Below are positions 23,793 through 31,736 of a stretch of 34,085 nucleotides of DNA, one piece after another (positions within the stretch are counted from its first letter, which is position 1; each line of letters begins with the position of its first letter). The position numbers and the translations under genes were made by a program. The stretch is from Firmicutes bacterium CAG:194 (GTDB taxonomy: Bacteria; Bacillota; Clostridia; Lachnospirales; Lachnospiraceae). The stretch is from positions 1-34,085 of the forward strand of contig HF995249.1 of assembly GCA_000432915.1 (NCBI GenBank), written 5' to 3'. The notes below the pieces were generated by a model. It had not been told where the DNA came from, searched no databases, and was given only the letters and a program-made list of their open reading frames with translations.

Positions 23793-24293
23793 ATGCAGGA
23801 ATTTGCAAAAATAGTCTGGAACCGGCTGGAGCACTTATTGTATTTTATATTTGTGAAACTATTGCATCTTACTTTTCTGGATAAAAACTGGGCGGGCTTT
23901 ATGCAGTTTGTGAAATTTGGGATGGTAGGTCTGTCTAATACGCTGCTCAGTTATATCCTGAATGTCATGGTACTACTTATACTGATGCCTTTTTCCGTTT
24001 CATGGGATTTTTTTGCGGGAAATATTGTCGGATTTGTGCTCAGCGTACTCTGGTCCTTTTACTGGAACAACCGGCTTGTGTTTACGGTAAAGGAAGGCGA
24101 ACACAGATCGATGTGGAAAGCGCTTCTGAAGACTTATTTATCCTATGGCTTTACCGGAATCATTCTCAGCAATGTGCTGTCATGGGTGTGGATCACGCAG
24201 CTTGGTATTTCAAAATTCATAGCACCGGTGATCAATCTGCTGTTCAGTGTTCCGATCAATTTTGTGATGAATAAGCTGTGGGCATTTAAGTAG
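23793..24293 (+). CDS. GtrA family polyprenyl-phosphate-sugar flippase-like protein
   Basis: 166 residues, four predicted transmembrane helices. It has FMQFVKFGMVGLSNTLLSYIL, the SVLWSFYWNNRLVFT stretch, and a final INFVMNKLWAFK, all characteristic of GtrA. GtrA is thought to move undecaprenyl-phosphate sugars across the membrane for GT-C enzymes. TAAGGAG ends 5 bases before the ATG at 23793; the GTG at 23787 lies on that ribosome binding site and is not used. An N-terminal extension of about 40 residues precedes the core. Confidence 0.87.
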   Translation: MQEFAKIVWNRLEHLLYFIFVKLLHLTFLDKNWAGFMQFVKFGMVGLSNTLLSYILNVMVLLILMPFSVSWDFFAGNIVGFVLSVLWSFYWNNRLVFTVKEGEHRSMWKALLKTYLSYGFTGIILSNVLSWVWITQLGISKFIAPVINLLFSVPINFVMNKLWAFK

Positions 24294-24306
24294 TGCGTGT
24301 ATGATG

Positions 24307-24325
24307 CTGCAGTTCCGGACTGCAG
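24307..24325. repeat. perfect 7-bp hairpin between gtrA-like and SGNH genes
   Basis: CTGCAGT and ACTGCAG around TCCGG, lying after the GtrA stop. It covers an in-frame ATG at 24301 and so favours the downstream start at 24343. Confidence 0.5.
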
Positions 24326-24342
24326 GGATGAATGGAGCATGT

Positions 24343-26262
24343 ATGGAAAAAATAAAAAAATATCTGGCAGTCTGGCTGGTGATCTGTATATTTGGCGTAT
24401 TACTTGCGCCGGCAGAGATATTTGCAGAAGAAATCGGAGCGGAAACAATGGAAAGTGTTTCCGCTTCTTCTATAAAATATAAATCCTCAGAGGAGGATAT
24501 TGATGTGGTTGTCAGTGATAATCAGCCCGCGGTCAGTGAAAATACGGAACTGAATATGGAAAATAGAAGTATTTCGGAGAATGATACGGTCTCAGATACG
24601 GTAAGGATATTGTTTGTGGGAAACAGTTTTACCAGATATCACAAAATGGATGTACGGTATTCCGTACCGAAGCAGCTGCAGGAACTGGCAAGTCTGACAG
24701 GGAAAAAGGTAATGGCGGACTGTGTGACGAACGGAGCTGCTAAACTGAGCTATTATGCTGGTATGTCTGCAAAATACAAAACATATTACCAGCAGCTCGT
24801 GACAAAGCTAATGGAGAAAGAATGGGACTATGTCGTGCTGCAGGAGCAGAGCGTTGTACCTGCCTTTTCGGCCGATGCGGAAATGGGACCGGCGATTGCT
24901 TCCCTGCAGAAGCTGATCGGTAAGCTGCGTTCGCAGGCAAAGCTTCTGCTTTATATGACGCACGCATATGAATTTGCGGGAAATAAAAACCAGGCGGCGA
25001 TCCATACGGGTGAGCTGCAGAAAAGAGTGGGGGCGGCCTATCTGCATATCGGAAGCGAGTACGGGATCGATGTGGTTCCGGTTGGTATGCAGTTTCAGAG
25101 GGCACGTGTATTCTATTCAGATCAGCAATTTTTGAGCAAGGATGGAAAACATCCGTCAGAGCTTGGCTATTTTGTGGCGGCATGCTGTTTTTATCAGAAG
25201 ATATTTGGGGATCTGCCGGATCTGGATGCATCAAAGCTGAAGGCAAATGTGCCACAGAATGTGCAAAAGGGAATAGCGGTGCTGGTCAGAGATCCGGTTC
25301 TGACAACAAGCTGTGATCCGCAGGAATATCTGCTGGTTGGAGAAAACGTAAATATGCAGGTGCTGGACAGCACGGTTTCCGTGAAATACAGCTCAATGGA
25401 TAAAGAGGTTGCAACGGTAAACAGCAGGGGGCAGATCACTGCGGTTTCAAAAGGTACGGCAGTGATCGTGGCACAGGCAGCGGATGGCAGACAGGGGTTT
25501 TGTACCGTGTATGTTACAAAGCCGTTATCCTTTGGACGGAAACAATATGAGGCAGGACTGGGAGACAGTATCTGCATTCTGCCGGAATATCGCAGTGATG
25601 CGATGGAATGGAGGAGCAGCAATGCAAAGGTGGCGGAAGTAGATGCGGATGGTATGATCCATACAAAAGCACTCGGTAAGACAACGATCCGGGTAGCGGA
25701 TCTGAACAATCCGGACAGCAGCGCAAGTTTTGTGCTCTGTGTGACGCTGCATACACCACAGAATCTGCAGTGCATTACGGGAAAAAAGCTTCCACGGACC
25801 AAAAAAGAAAATGCGGTTAGCTATCAGCTATCCTGGTCAAGAGTAAACGGAACTACCCGTTATCAGATTTACAGAAGCACAAGGAAAAACAGTGGCTATG
25901 AACTGATAGGAAAGACAAAAAATACATCCTATCGGGACCGGACGGCGAAGATTGGCCAGACTTATTATTATAAGGTTGCAGCAGCGGGCAGAAACGGGGC
26001 ATATGCCAGTGATATGTCAGAGTATGTCAAGTGCAGCAGCCGGCAGACAAAGAGACTGAAGGCGCGCATATTACGGAATAAAAAGACAGCAGTGCTGAGC
26101 TGGAAACGGGTCAAGAATGCCAAAACCTATCTGGTATACAGAAAGCAGAATAAAGGCGCCTTCAAATGTATCGGAACAGTTTCCGCATCCGGTAAATGCC
26201 GCTTTAAAGATCAGACCAGAAAAAAAGGAAAGAAATATACCTATAAAGTCGTAGCAATGTAA
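24343..26262 (+). CDS. secreted SGNH-hydrolase with Big2 and FN3-like domains
   Basis: 639 residues. A signal peptide (about 1-28, ending in EIFAEE) is followed by a low-complexity acidic linker, then an SGNH/DUF4886-type hydrolase (about 85-290). This has GNSFT (Ser95), a WDYVVLQEQS strand and Asp267/His270 in DGKHPSELGY, i.e. a full catalytic triad. Next come two Ig-like Big2 domains (about 310-475) and two FN3-like domains (476-639), the last strongly basic. It is likely an esterase/deacetylase acting on acylated glycans, held near the wall by its repeats. This role fits the three acyltransferases in the window but is inferred. No LPXTG or choline-binding motif is present. Confidence 0.82.
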   Translation: MEKIKKYLAVWLVICIFGVLLAPAEIFAEEIGAETMESVSASSIKYKSSEEDIDVVVSDNQPAVSENTELNMENRSISENDTVSDTVRILFVGNSFTRYHKMDVRYSVPKQLQELASLTGKKVMADCVTNGAAKLSYYAGMSAKYKTYYQQLVTKLMEKEWDYVVLQEQSVVPAFSADAEMGPAIASLQKLIGKLRSQAKLLLYMTHAYEFAGNKNQAAIHTGELQKRVGAAYLHIGSEYGIDVVPVGMQFQRARVFYSDQQFLSKDGKHPSELGYFVAACCFYQKIFGDLPDLDASKLKANVPQNVQKGIAVLVRDPVLTTSCDPQEYLLVGENVNMQVLDSTVSVKYSSMDKEVATVNSRGQITAVSKGTAVIVAQAADGRQGFCTVYVTKPLSFGRKQYEAGLGDSICILPEYRSDAMEWRSSNAKVAEVDADGMIHTKALGKTTIRVADLNNPDSSASFVLCVTLHTPQNLQCITGKKLPRTKKENAVSYQLSWSRVNGTTRYQIYRSTRKNSGYELIGKTKNTSYRDRTAKIGQTYYYKVAAAGRNGAYASDMSEYVKCSSRQTKRLKARILRNKKTAVLSWKRVKNAKTYLVYRKQNKGAFKCIGTVSASGKCRFKDQTRKKGKKYTYKVVAM

Positions 26263-26283
26263 TGCTGCGGCTTTATTTTCTTA
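26248..26283 (+). terminator. intrinsic terminator overlapping the SGNH stop codon
   Basis: GTCGTAGCA and TGCTGCGGC pair over 9 bp (two G-T pairs) around the stop codon in the loop, followed by TTTATTTTCTT. It ends the neuB operon. Confidence 0.72.
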
Positions 26284-26321
26284 AGATATTCATAATTTGA
26301 TAAATTTCCGTATGTTGCGCG

Positions 26322-26350
26322 TTGCAATCTGAAAATAAGGCGTGTAAGAT
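26322..26350 (+). promoter_or_regulatory. promoter of the autolysin gene
   Basis: TTGCAA, 17 bp, TAAGAT, identical hexamers to the promoter at 18158-18186. A TGTCGAA 0A-box core at 26360-26366 overlaps the expected start of transcription. It lies inside an upstream in-frame extension, which argues for the start at 26394. Confidence 0.5.
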
Positions 26351-26393
26351 AAAAACAGATGTCGAAAAAGACAAAAAACAAGGAGAGAAAAAT

Positions 26394-29300
26394 ATGAAAA
26401 ACAAAATGAAGCATATACTGGCAATGCTGCTGGCACTGTGTCTGTTTGCAGAAACACCGCTGACAGCGATTCCGGTACTGGCAGAAGGAACGGATGAAGT
26501 GACTGTCACAGATGTGTCGGAAACAGTATCCGGTGCCGATACTTCCGCACAGACGGAGCAGGAGACACTTTCCGGGAATCAGCCGGCGAGTGTGAAAGAG
26601 GCAGATCTTCTGCTCAACTATTTATATGTGGAAAATATGTACATAGAAAGCCCTGCAGCAGAAAAAATCTATGTGTCTGCAGGCAGCGGTCAGGAGCAGT
26701 TTACAAAGGCTGTTCTGACTATGCAAAATAAAGAAACAGGGGAATCAACAGAAGCTTCTCTGGCAGAGCCGGGAAAGGATCTTGTGTTTACACTGGATAG
26801 CAGCACATGCGGTGCAGGTATTTATCAGATCAAGTCGCTCTCTTATACATATGAAGAAAAAACTGCGGAAGGTACGGTTTCCTATGCGGGAAATATGGAT
26901 ATCACCCAGATCCCGGGAATGGAAGATATCTGTTTCGGTATTGACCGGGAAGTAGCAGTAGAAAATACAGTGGCGCTTGAGGATTTTGCAGATGCGCAGG
27001 TAGAGGCAGATACACAGAGCATTTCAGCAGAAGAAGCAGCAGAGCTTCCGATCGTGCGGATCTCTCAAAGCACCGATGCGCAGACGACCGGACAGCAGCT
27101 TGCGCAGGCGATCGCCCGGGCAAAAGGACTGACGGTACAGACACAGGCAGCAGACGATCTGGACAGCGATCAGATCTCTGCAGGAAGCGTCGTTGTGGTA
27201 CTGGATGCGGGACACGATGATTCTCATGCGGGAACCAGAGCAAACGGTCTGACAGAAGAATCCATGACGATCAAGGTTGCCAATTATTGCAAAGAATATC
27301 TGGAAGCCAATTATACAAATGTGGTTGTGTATATGACAAGAACAAGCGGTGCATGTCCGCATCCGGGCACATCTTCGACAGATGATAATGCAGCCAGAGT
27401 CGATTATGCACACAGTGTGGGCGCGGATATGTATGTCAGCATCCACTTCAATTCCACAGGTGTCGGTGCTACGACCGCAACAGGTGCAATGGTGTTTTAC
27501 CCAAACAGTAATTACAACAACGATGCAGGTTCCAAGGGCTCTGTGGCAGCTGCAAAGATCATTGAACAGCTTGCAAAGCTGGGGCTGAAAAATAACGGTA
27601 TCAAAATAAGAAACTCAGAAGATAATACAACTTATCCGGACGGTTCTCTGGCGGATTATTACGGCGTGATCAGAAGAAGCAAATTATATGGTATCCCGGC
27701 AATTATCGTAGAGCATGCATTTGTAAATAACCCATCCGATGCGGCTTTTTTGAGCAGTGAGGATAATTTAAAGAAGCTCGGTGTGGCAGATGCGCTCGGT
27801 ATTGCAAACGCATGGAATCTGTCTACCGAAGAAGTGGAATATGATGCGGATGATCTGTTTGTTTCTGATGTAGACGGTGTAAACGGCAGCTTTAAGATCA
27901 CTTTAAAGGGGGCAACACCGACAAGCAGGATCGCAAGTGTGAAGTTTAAGGTTTATCCCACATCCGATAGTTCGGCGTCTTATGTGTATACGGCAACGGA
28001 TGAAGGAAAAGGAACTTATACGGCGACAGCCAATGTAGCAAATCATAACAAAGAAACAGGTACATATAAGATCATTGCCTACGCTTATGATGCAATGGGT
28101 AAGAAGCATCAGCTCCGTTCTACGACAACAAAGATCGAAGAACAGAAGGCAGATCCTTCCGCCATGAAGCTGACAGCAAAGCTGAATAAAAAGCAGACGA
28201 TCGCAACTCTGTCATTAACAGGAAATCAGGGTTCGGCAAAGGTATCTTATAAAGTCAGCATCAAAGAAAGTGGCAAGACAACAAAGAAAACTTATGATGC
28301 AAAGCTGCAGGATGACGGGAGCTGGCTTTCATCCGTGAAGATAGCCGATTTCAAAAAGGCGGGCACTTATGAGGTAGTGGCATATTCCAAGAGTTATTTT
28401 GGAACTACAACTAAGGTGGCAACAGGCAGTTTTACGGTAGATGGACCATCAGTAGGTGCGGTAACGGTCAGAAAGATCAACTTAAACAAGGGTACCTTCC
28501 GGCTTCGCCTGAAAAATGTGGCATCTGCATCGAAAGTAAAATCAGTTAAGGTCAAGGTCAGAAATTTAGAAGGCAAGAAAAAAACAAAAACATATACGGC
28601 AAAGAAAAAAGGCAGTTATTATGATCTCTCTGTTGCAATGAAGGATTATGGATATGCGCTTGGTAAATACCGGTTTACAGTGCAGGTAACGGATGGCAAC
28701 GGTATTACAAAGGATGTCAAGGTAGTTACTTATACGTTCGAAAAGAAAGATCCTGTCATTACAGCAAAGCTGAAATCCAAAGAAACCAAACTGCTGCTGA
28801 CAGCAGAGAATCTGGGAATCGCAGCAGCCGTTAAGGGTGTGCGTTTCCGTGTATACAATGTAGATGCAGGATCCAAAAAGAAAAATTATGAGGCGAAAAG
28901 GGATGCAAAAGGCGCATTCAAGGCAACAGTAAAAATTTCTGATTTTGGCATGAGCGGAACCTATAAGATCCAGGCATATGTAAAAGGCACAAACGGTAAA
29001 TACACAAAAGTCGGAAAAGCGCAGAAGGTTGAGGTTTCCGATATTCTTGGCGGTGAGGCGGTCAGCCGTGAAAAGAACGAAACAGGCAGCTATCTGACAG
29101 TATCCAGCATCAGTGCCAACACCGTTGTGGAAAAGGTAGAAGTAAAAGCATGGCCGGTGGAAAAAACAAAGGCAAAATATACGTATAAGGCATCAGATCG
29201 TGGAAACGGAAAATACCGCGCCCTGATCCAGACCAAGAATCATGACAACGTAAAAGGTGAATACCGCTATCAGGTCATTGTGACCGGAAAGAACGGTGTT

Positions 29301-29900
29301 TCCAAAGTGCTTTTAAAGGGCAAAATGACTGTCGGAGATGCAAACGATAATACAGATGATCCCTATGAGAATGGCAAATATACGATCACGGGCAGCAGTA
29401 CGGTAACTGTTTCACAGATGGTCAGCTATTATCAGTCCAGAACATCTTATCCTTCATTTTACGGAGGGTCGGATGCTGCAACGATCAAGAAATTCTGCCA
29501 GATCTACCTGGAGGAATGCGAAACGGAAAATATCAGAGCCGAAGTAGCGTTTGCACAGGCGATGAAGGAAACCAACTTCCTGCGTTTTGGTGGCGATGTC
29601 AGCATTACACAGTATAATTTTGCCGGGATCGGAGCAGTAGGCGGAGGCGCGAAGGGACAGAGTTTTTCAAGTGTCCGTTTAGGGATCCGCGCACAGATCC
29701 AGCATTTGAAAGCGTATGCCAATTATGATGCGCTGAATAATGGCTGTGTAGATCCGCGTTTTACCTATGTGAGCCGTGGAACGGCTCCTTATGTGGAATG
29801 GCTCGGTATTCCGGACAACCCATACGGAAAAGGCTGGGCAACCGCACAGAACTACGGAAGCTCCATCTTACAGATGATCAAGGATATCAAAAGCAGATAA
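26394..29900 (+). CDS. bifunctional autolysin: Amidase_3, five GBS-Bsp-like repeats, glucosaminidase
   Basis: 1168 residues after a signal peptide (about 1-31, ending LAEG). An N-terminal region of unknown fold reaches residue 260. An Amidase_3 domain (265-474) has DAGHDD, a downstream Glu, VSIHFNSTG and IIVEHAFVNNPSDAAF as zinc and catalytic sites. Five repeats of about 95 residues (486-982) resemble the GBS_Bsp-like family and become very Lys-rich. A glucosaminidase domain (about 993-1168) has the catalytic Glu in AQAMKETNFLRFGG (about 1059) and an NFAGIGAVGGG stretch. It would cut both peptide and glycan parts of peptidoglycan. AAGGAG just upstream fixes the ATG at 26394. It stands alone with its own promoter and terminator. 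Confidence 0.88.
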   Translation: MKNKMKHILAMLLALCLFAETPLTAIPVLAEGTDEVTVTDVSETVSGADTSAQTEQETLSGNQPASVKEADLLLNYLYVENMYIESPAAEKIYVSAGSGQEQFTKAVLTMQNKETGESTEASLAEPGKDLVFTLDSSTCGAGIYQIKSLSYTYEEKTAEGTVSYAGNMDITQIPGMEDICFGIDREVAVENTVALEDFADAQVEADTQSISAEEAAELPIVRISQSTDAQTTGQQLAQAIARAKGLTVQTQAADDLDSDQISAGSVVVVLDAGHDDSHAGTRANGLTEESMTIKVANYCKEYLEANYTNVVVYMTRTSGACPHPGTSSTDDNAARVDYAHSVGADMYVSIHFNSTGVGATTATGAMVFYPNSNYNNDAGSKGSVAAAKIIEQLAKLGLKNNGIKIRNSEDNTTYPDGSLADYYGVIRRSKLYGIPAIIVEHAFVNNPSDAAFLSSEDNLKKLGVADALGIANAWNLSTEEVEYDADDLFVSDVDGVNGSFKITLKGATPTSRIASVKFKVYPTSDSSASYVYTATDEGKGTYTATANVANHNKETGTYKIIAYAYDAMGKKHQLRSTTTKIEEQKADPSAMKLTAKLNKKQTIATLSLTGNQGSAKVSYKVSIKESGKTTKKTYDAKLQDDGSWLSSVKIADFKKAGTYEVVAYSKSYFGTTTKVATGSFTVDGPSVGAVTVRKINLNKGTFRLRLKNVASASKVKSVKVKVRNLEGKKKTKTYTAKKKGSYYDLSVAMKDYGYALGKYRFTVQVTDGNGITKDVKVVTYTFEKKDPVITAKLKSKETKLLLTAENLGIAAAVKGVRFRVYNVDAGSKKKNYEAKRDAKGAFKATVKISDFGMSGTYKIQAYVKGTNGKYTKVGKAQKVEVSDILGGEAVSREKNETGSYLTVSSISANTVVEKVEVKAWPVEKTKAKYTYKASDRGNGKYRALIQTKNHDNVKGEYRYQVIVTGKNGVSKVLLKGKMTVGDANDNTDDPYENGKYTITGSSTVTVSQMVSYYQSRTSYPSFYGGSDAATIKKFCQIYLEECETENIRAEVAFAQAMKETNFLRFGGDVSITQYNFAGIGAVGGGAKGQSFSSVRLGIRAQIQHLKAYANYDALNNGCVDPRFTYVSRGTAPYVEWLGIPDNPYGKGWATAQNYGSSILQMIKDIKSR

Positions 29901-29907
29901 AAAGAGC

Positions 29908-29935
29908 GGGAGTAACAAAGAAGTTCCTCCTTTTT
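29908..29935 (+). terminator. terminator of the autolysin gene
   Basis: GGAG-T-AAC pairs with GTT-C-CTCC (one mismatch), then five Ts, within 35 bp of the stop. Confidence 0.6.
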
Positions 29936-29966
29936 ACTGCTGTTAATGTCAGGTACGAAAAGAAAC

Positions 29967-29995
29967 TTGACGAACAGGTGTGATTTTCATATACT
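29967..29995 (+). promoter_or_regulatory. promoter of rmlC
   Basis: TTGACG, 17 bp, TATACT; both hexamers are near consensus, about 77 bp before the start. Confidence 0.6.
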
Positions 29996-30071
29996 TATTT
30001 TATCTATGGATAGTGTATTATCAAAAAGTTTAAAAGTGGGTATCCAAGTATGAGAAAAAGAGGATGGAAAA

Positions 30072-30644
30072 ATGGGAAAAATAACAGTAGAAACCTGTCA
30101 TATTGAAGGATTGAAAGTCATTACACCGACTGTATTCGGTGACGCCAGAGGATATTTTATGGAGACGTATAATTATAATGACTTCAAAGAGGCGGGCATT
30201 GATCAGGTCTTTGTACAGGACAATCAGTCTGCTTCCAAAAAGGGTGTACTCCGTGGTCTGCATTTTCAGATCAACTTTCCACAGGATAAGCTTGTCCGTG
30301 TAGTAAATGGAGAGGTGTTTGATGTTGCGGTCGATCTGAGAAAGGGTTCTCCGACTTTCGGACAGTGGTATGGAGTAAAGCTTTCTGCCGAAAATAAAAA
30401 GCAGTTTTTTATACCAAAGAACTTTGCACACGGTTTCATTGTACTTTCTGACTATGCAGAATTTGCCTATAAATGCACAGACTTTTATCATCCGAACGAC
30501 GAGGGCGGACTGCTCTGGTCTGATCCGGAGATCGGCGTGGAATGGCCGATGCCGGAAGGTATGACAAAGGATGATCTGATCCTTTCGGATAAGGATACCA
30601 AATGGAGCGGTATCAGCGAATATCGGAAACAGAGGGGACTTTAA
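30072..30644 (+). CDS. rfbC: dTDP-4-dehydrorhamnose 3,5-epimerase
   Basis: 190 residues, cupin fold, RmlC. It has DARGYFMETYN, VLRGLHFQINFPQDKLVRV with the catalytic His, DLRKGSPTFG, QFFIPKNFAHGF and YKCTDFYHP with the catalytic Tyr. Length is normal. It epimerises C3 and C5 of dTDP-4-keto-6-deoxyglucose, feeding RmlD at 4407. It has a dedicated promoter and is followed by a strong terminator, so it is a single-gene unit, unlike the common rmlACBD order. AGAGGATGG precedes the ATG. Confidence 0.94.
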   Translation: MGKITVETCHIEGLKVITPTVFGDARGYFMETYNYNDFKEAGIDQVFVQDNQSASKKGVLRGLHFQINFPQDKLVRVVNGEVFDVAVDLRKGSPTFGQWYGVKLSAENKKQFFIPKNFAHGFIVLSDYAEFAYKCTDFYHPNDEGGLLWSDPEIGVEWPMPEGMTKDDLILSDKDTKWSGISEYRKQRGL

Positions 30645-30666
30645 AACAAGAGAATAGAAATGTGGG

Positions 30667-30700
30667 AAAGTGTCAAAATATTTTTTGACACTTTTTCTTT
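30667..30700 (+). terminator. intrinsic terminator of rmlC
   Basis: A perfect 12-bp stem (AAAGTGTCAAAA and TTTTGACACTTT, 4-base loop) followed by TTCTTT. It lies 23 bp past the rmlC stop. It falls inside an alternative upstream N-terminus of the next gene, so that extension is unlikely to be translated. Confidence 0.9.
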
Positions 30701-30719
30701 AGAGGGAAAGGAACGAAAA

Positions 30720-31532
30720 TTGGAATACGCAGTTTTAATGTCGGTATATCGGAAAGAACAGCCGGCGTTTTTGAAAGAAAGCATAGACAGTTTGCTGGTG
30801 CAGACAGTTTTACCGGCGCAGATCGTGATCGTATGTGACGGAGAACTGACACCGGCATTGTATGAGGTGCTGGATGTGGCTGAGAAAACATCTCCGGCTC
30901 TCTTTACGCGTGTACAGCTTGCAAGGCAGGGCGGACTGGGGAATGCACTGAATGAGGGAATGAAACATTGCCGGTATGAGATTATTGCCAGAATGGACAG
31001 CGATGATATCAGTTGCCCGGATCGTATGGAAAAAGAACTTATGCTACTATCGGAGCAGAAAGCAGATTTGGTCAGTGGATCGGTAGCAGAGTTTGAGACA
31101 GATCCTGCTGTCGTTGGAAAAATCAGAAAGTTGCCACAGACACAGGAAGAAATCCTACGTTTTGCCAGACGCAGAAACCCATTTAATCATCCATGTGTGA
31201 TGTATAAAAAGAGTATGGTTTTACGGGCGGGCGGCTATCAGCCATTTGAAGGCTTTGAGGACTATTATTTGTGGCTCAGAATGCTGAAAAGCGGTGCTGT
31301 CGGTTATAATACGGAACAGGTACTTCTTTACATGCGCACAGAGGGAATGTACAGACGGCGCGGAGGTTTGGCCTATGCAGGGCGTATTTTGCGTTTTCGT
31401 AATTATATGCTAAAAAACGGATACTGCGGACTGGGAGATTATTTGTTCGCGGTCTGTGGTCATGTGGGGGTTAGTCTGCTGCCGGACAGACTGCGGCATC
31501 TTTTTTATGACAAGGTGCTTCGCAAGGACTGA
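30720..31532 (+). CDS. GT2 glycosyltransferase with probable TTG start
   Basis: About 270 residues. It has YAVLMSVYRKE at the very N-terminus, the IVCDGELTPAL stretch, and IIARMDSDDISCPDRM with the DSDD metal site. NPFNHPCVMYKK and GGYQPFEGFEDYYLWLRML are typical of a large GT2 group in surface polysaccharide loci. The TTG at 30720 is chosen because AAAGGA lies 7 bases upstream, homologues typically begin at MEYAVLMSVY-like sequence, and the in-frame ATG at 30660 would require reading through a terminator hairpin. Donor unknown. It may be expressed by readthrough from rmlC or by a promoter not seen. Confidence 0.82.
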   Translation: MEYAVLMSVYRKEQPAFLKESIDSLLVQTVLPAQIVIVCDGELTPALYEVLDVAEKTSPALFTRVQLARQGGLGNALNEGMKHCRYEIIARMDSDDISCPDRMEKELMLLSEQKADLVSGSVAEFETDPAVVGKIRKLPQTQEEILRFARRRNPFNHPCVMYKKSMVLRAGGYQPFEGFEDYYLWLRMLKSGAVGYNTEQVLLYMRTEGMYRRRGGLAYAGRILRFRNYMLKNGYCGLGDYLFAVCGHVGVSLLPDRLRHLFYDKVLRKD

Positions 31533-31554
31533 AAACCGGCTGTAAATCGGTAAG

Positions 31555-31583
31555 TTGCAAGTTTGTGGGTATCATTGTATAAT
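31555..31583 (+). promoter_or_regulatory. strong sigma-A promoter before the TagF-like gene
   Basis: TTGCAA, 17 bp, TATAAT (perfect -10). The expected start of transcription (near 31589) is just at the 5' edge of the structured leader. Confidence 0.72.
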
Positions 31584-31585
31584 AT

Positions 31586-31703
31586 AATGATGCTAGGGGT
31601 AAAAGGTCTAAACTCATGTGAGCTTGCTCATAGGTGGGTGAAAGACCTTGGGATCCGCCCCGATATTGGCATAAAATTCGGGGTTTTTGGTTCCCGACAT
31701 CAT
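31586..31703 (+). ncRNA. candidate structured leader RNA (three-way junction)
   Basis: An approximately 115-nt leader. P1 pairs ATGATG (31587-31592) with CATCAT (31698-31703). P2 pairs AAGGTCT (31603-31609) with AGACCTT (31643-31649) and holds an inner hairpin capped by CTTG (stem 31617-31632). P3 pairs GGGATCC (31650-31656) with GGTTCCC (31689-31695), one mismatch, enclosing CCCCGA (31658-31663) and TCGGGG (31678-31683). A TTTTT run directly follows the inner P3 stem, so this hairpin alone could act as an attenuator when P1 and outer P3 are not formed. No known riboswitch class was recognised. It is derived by eye only. Confidence 0.45.
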
Positions 31704-31736
31704 ATAATGATATTAGAGTAAAATTGCGGTAGCTGT

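Noticed and set aside
31658..31688. Simple intrinsic terminator after the GT2 at 30720-31532
   Set aside because: The CCCCGA/TCGGGG hairpin with TTTTT looks like one, but it lies downstream of a strong promoter and inside a larger pairing, so it is described as part of a leader; a plain terminator for readthrough transcripts is not excluded.
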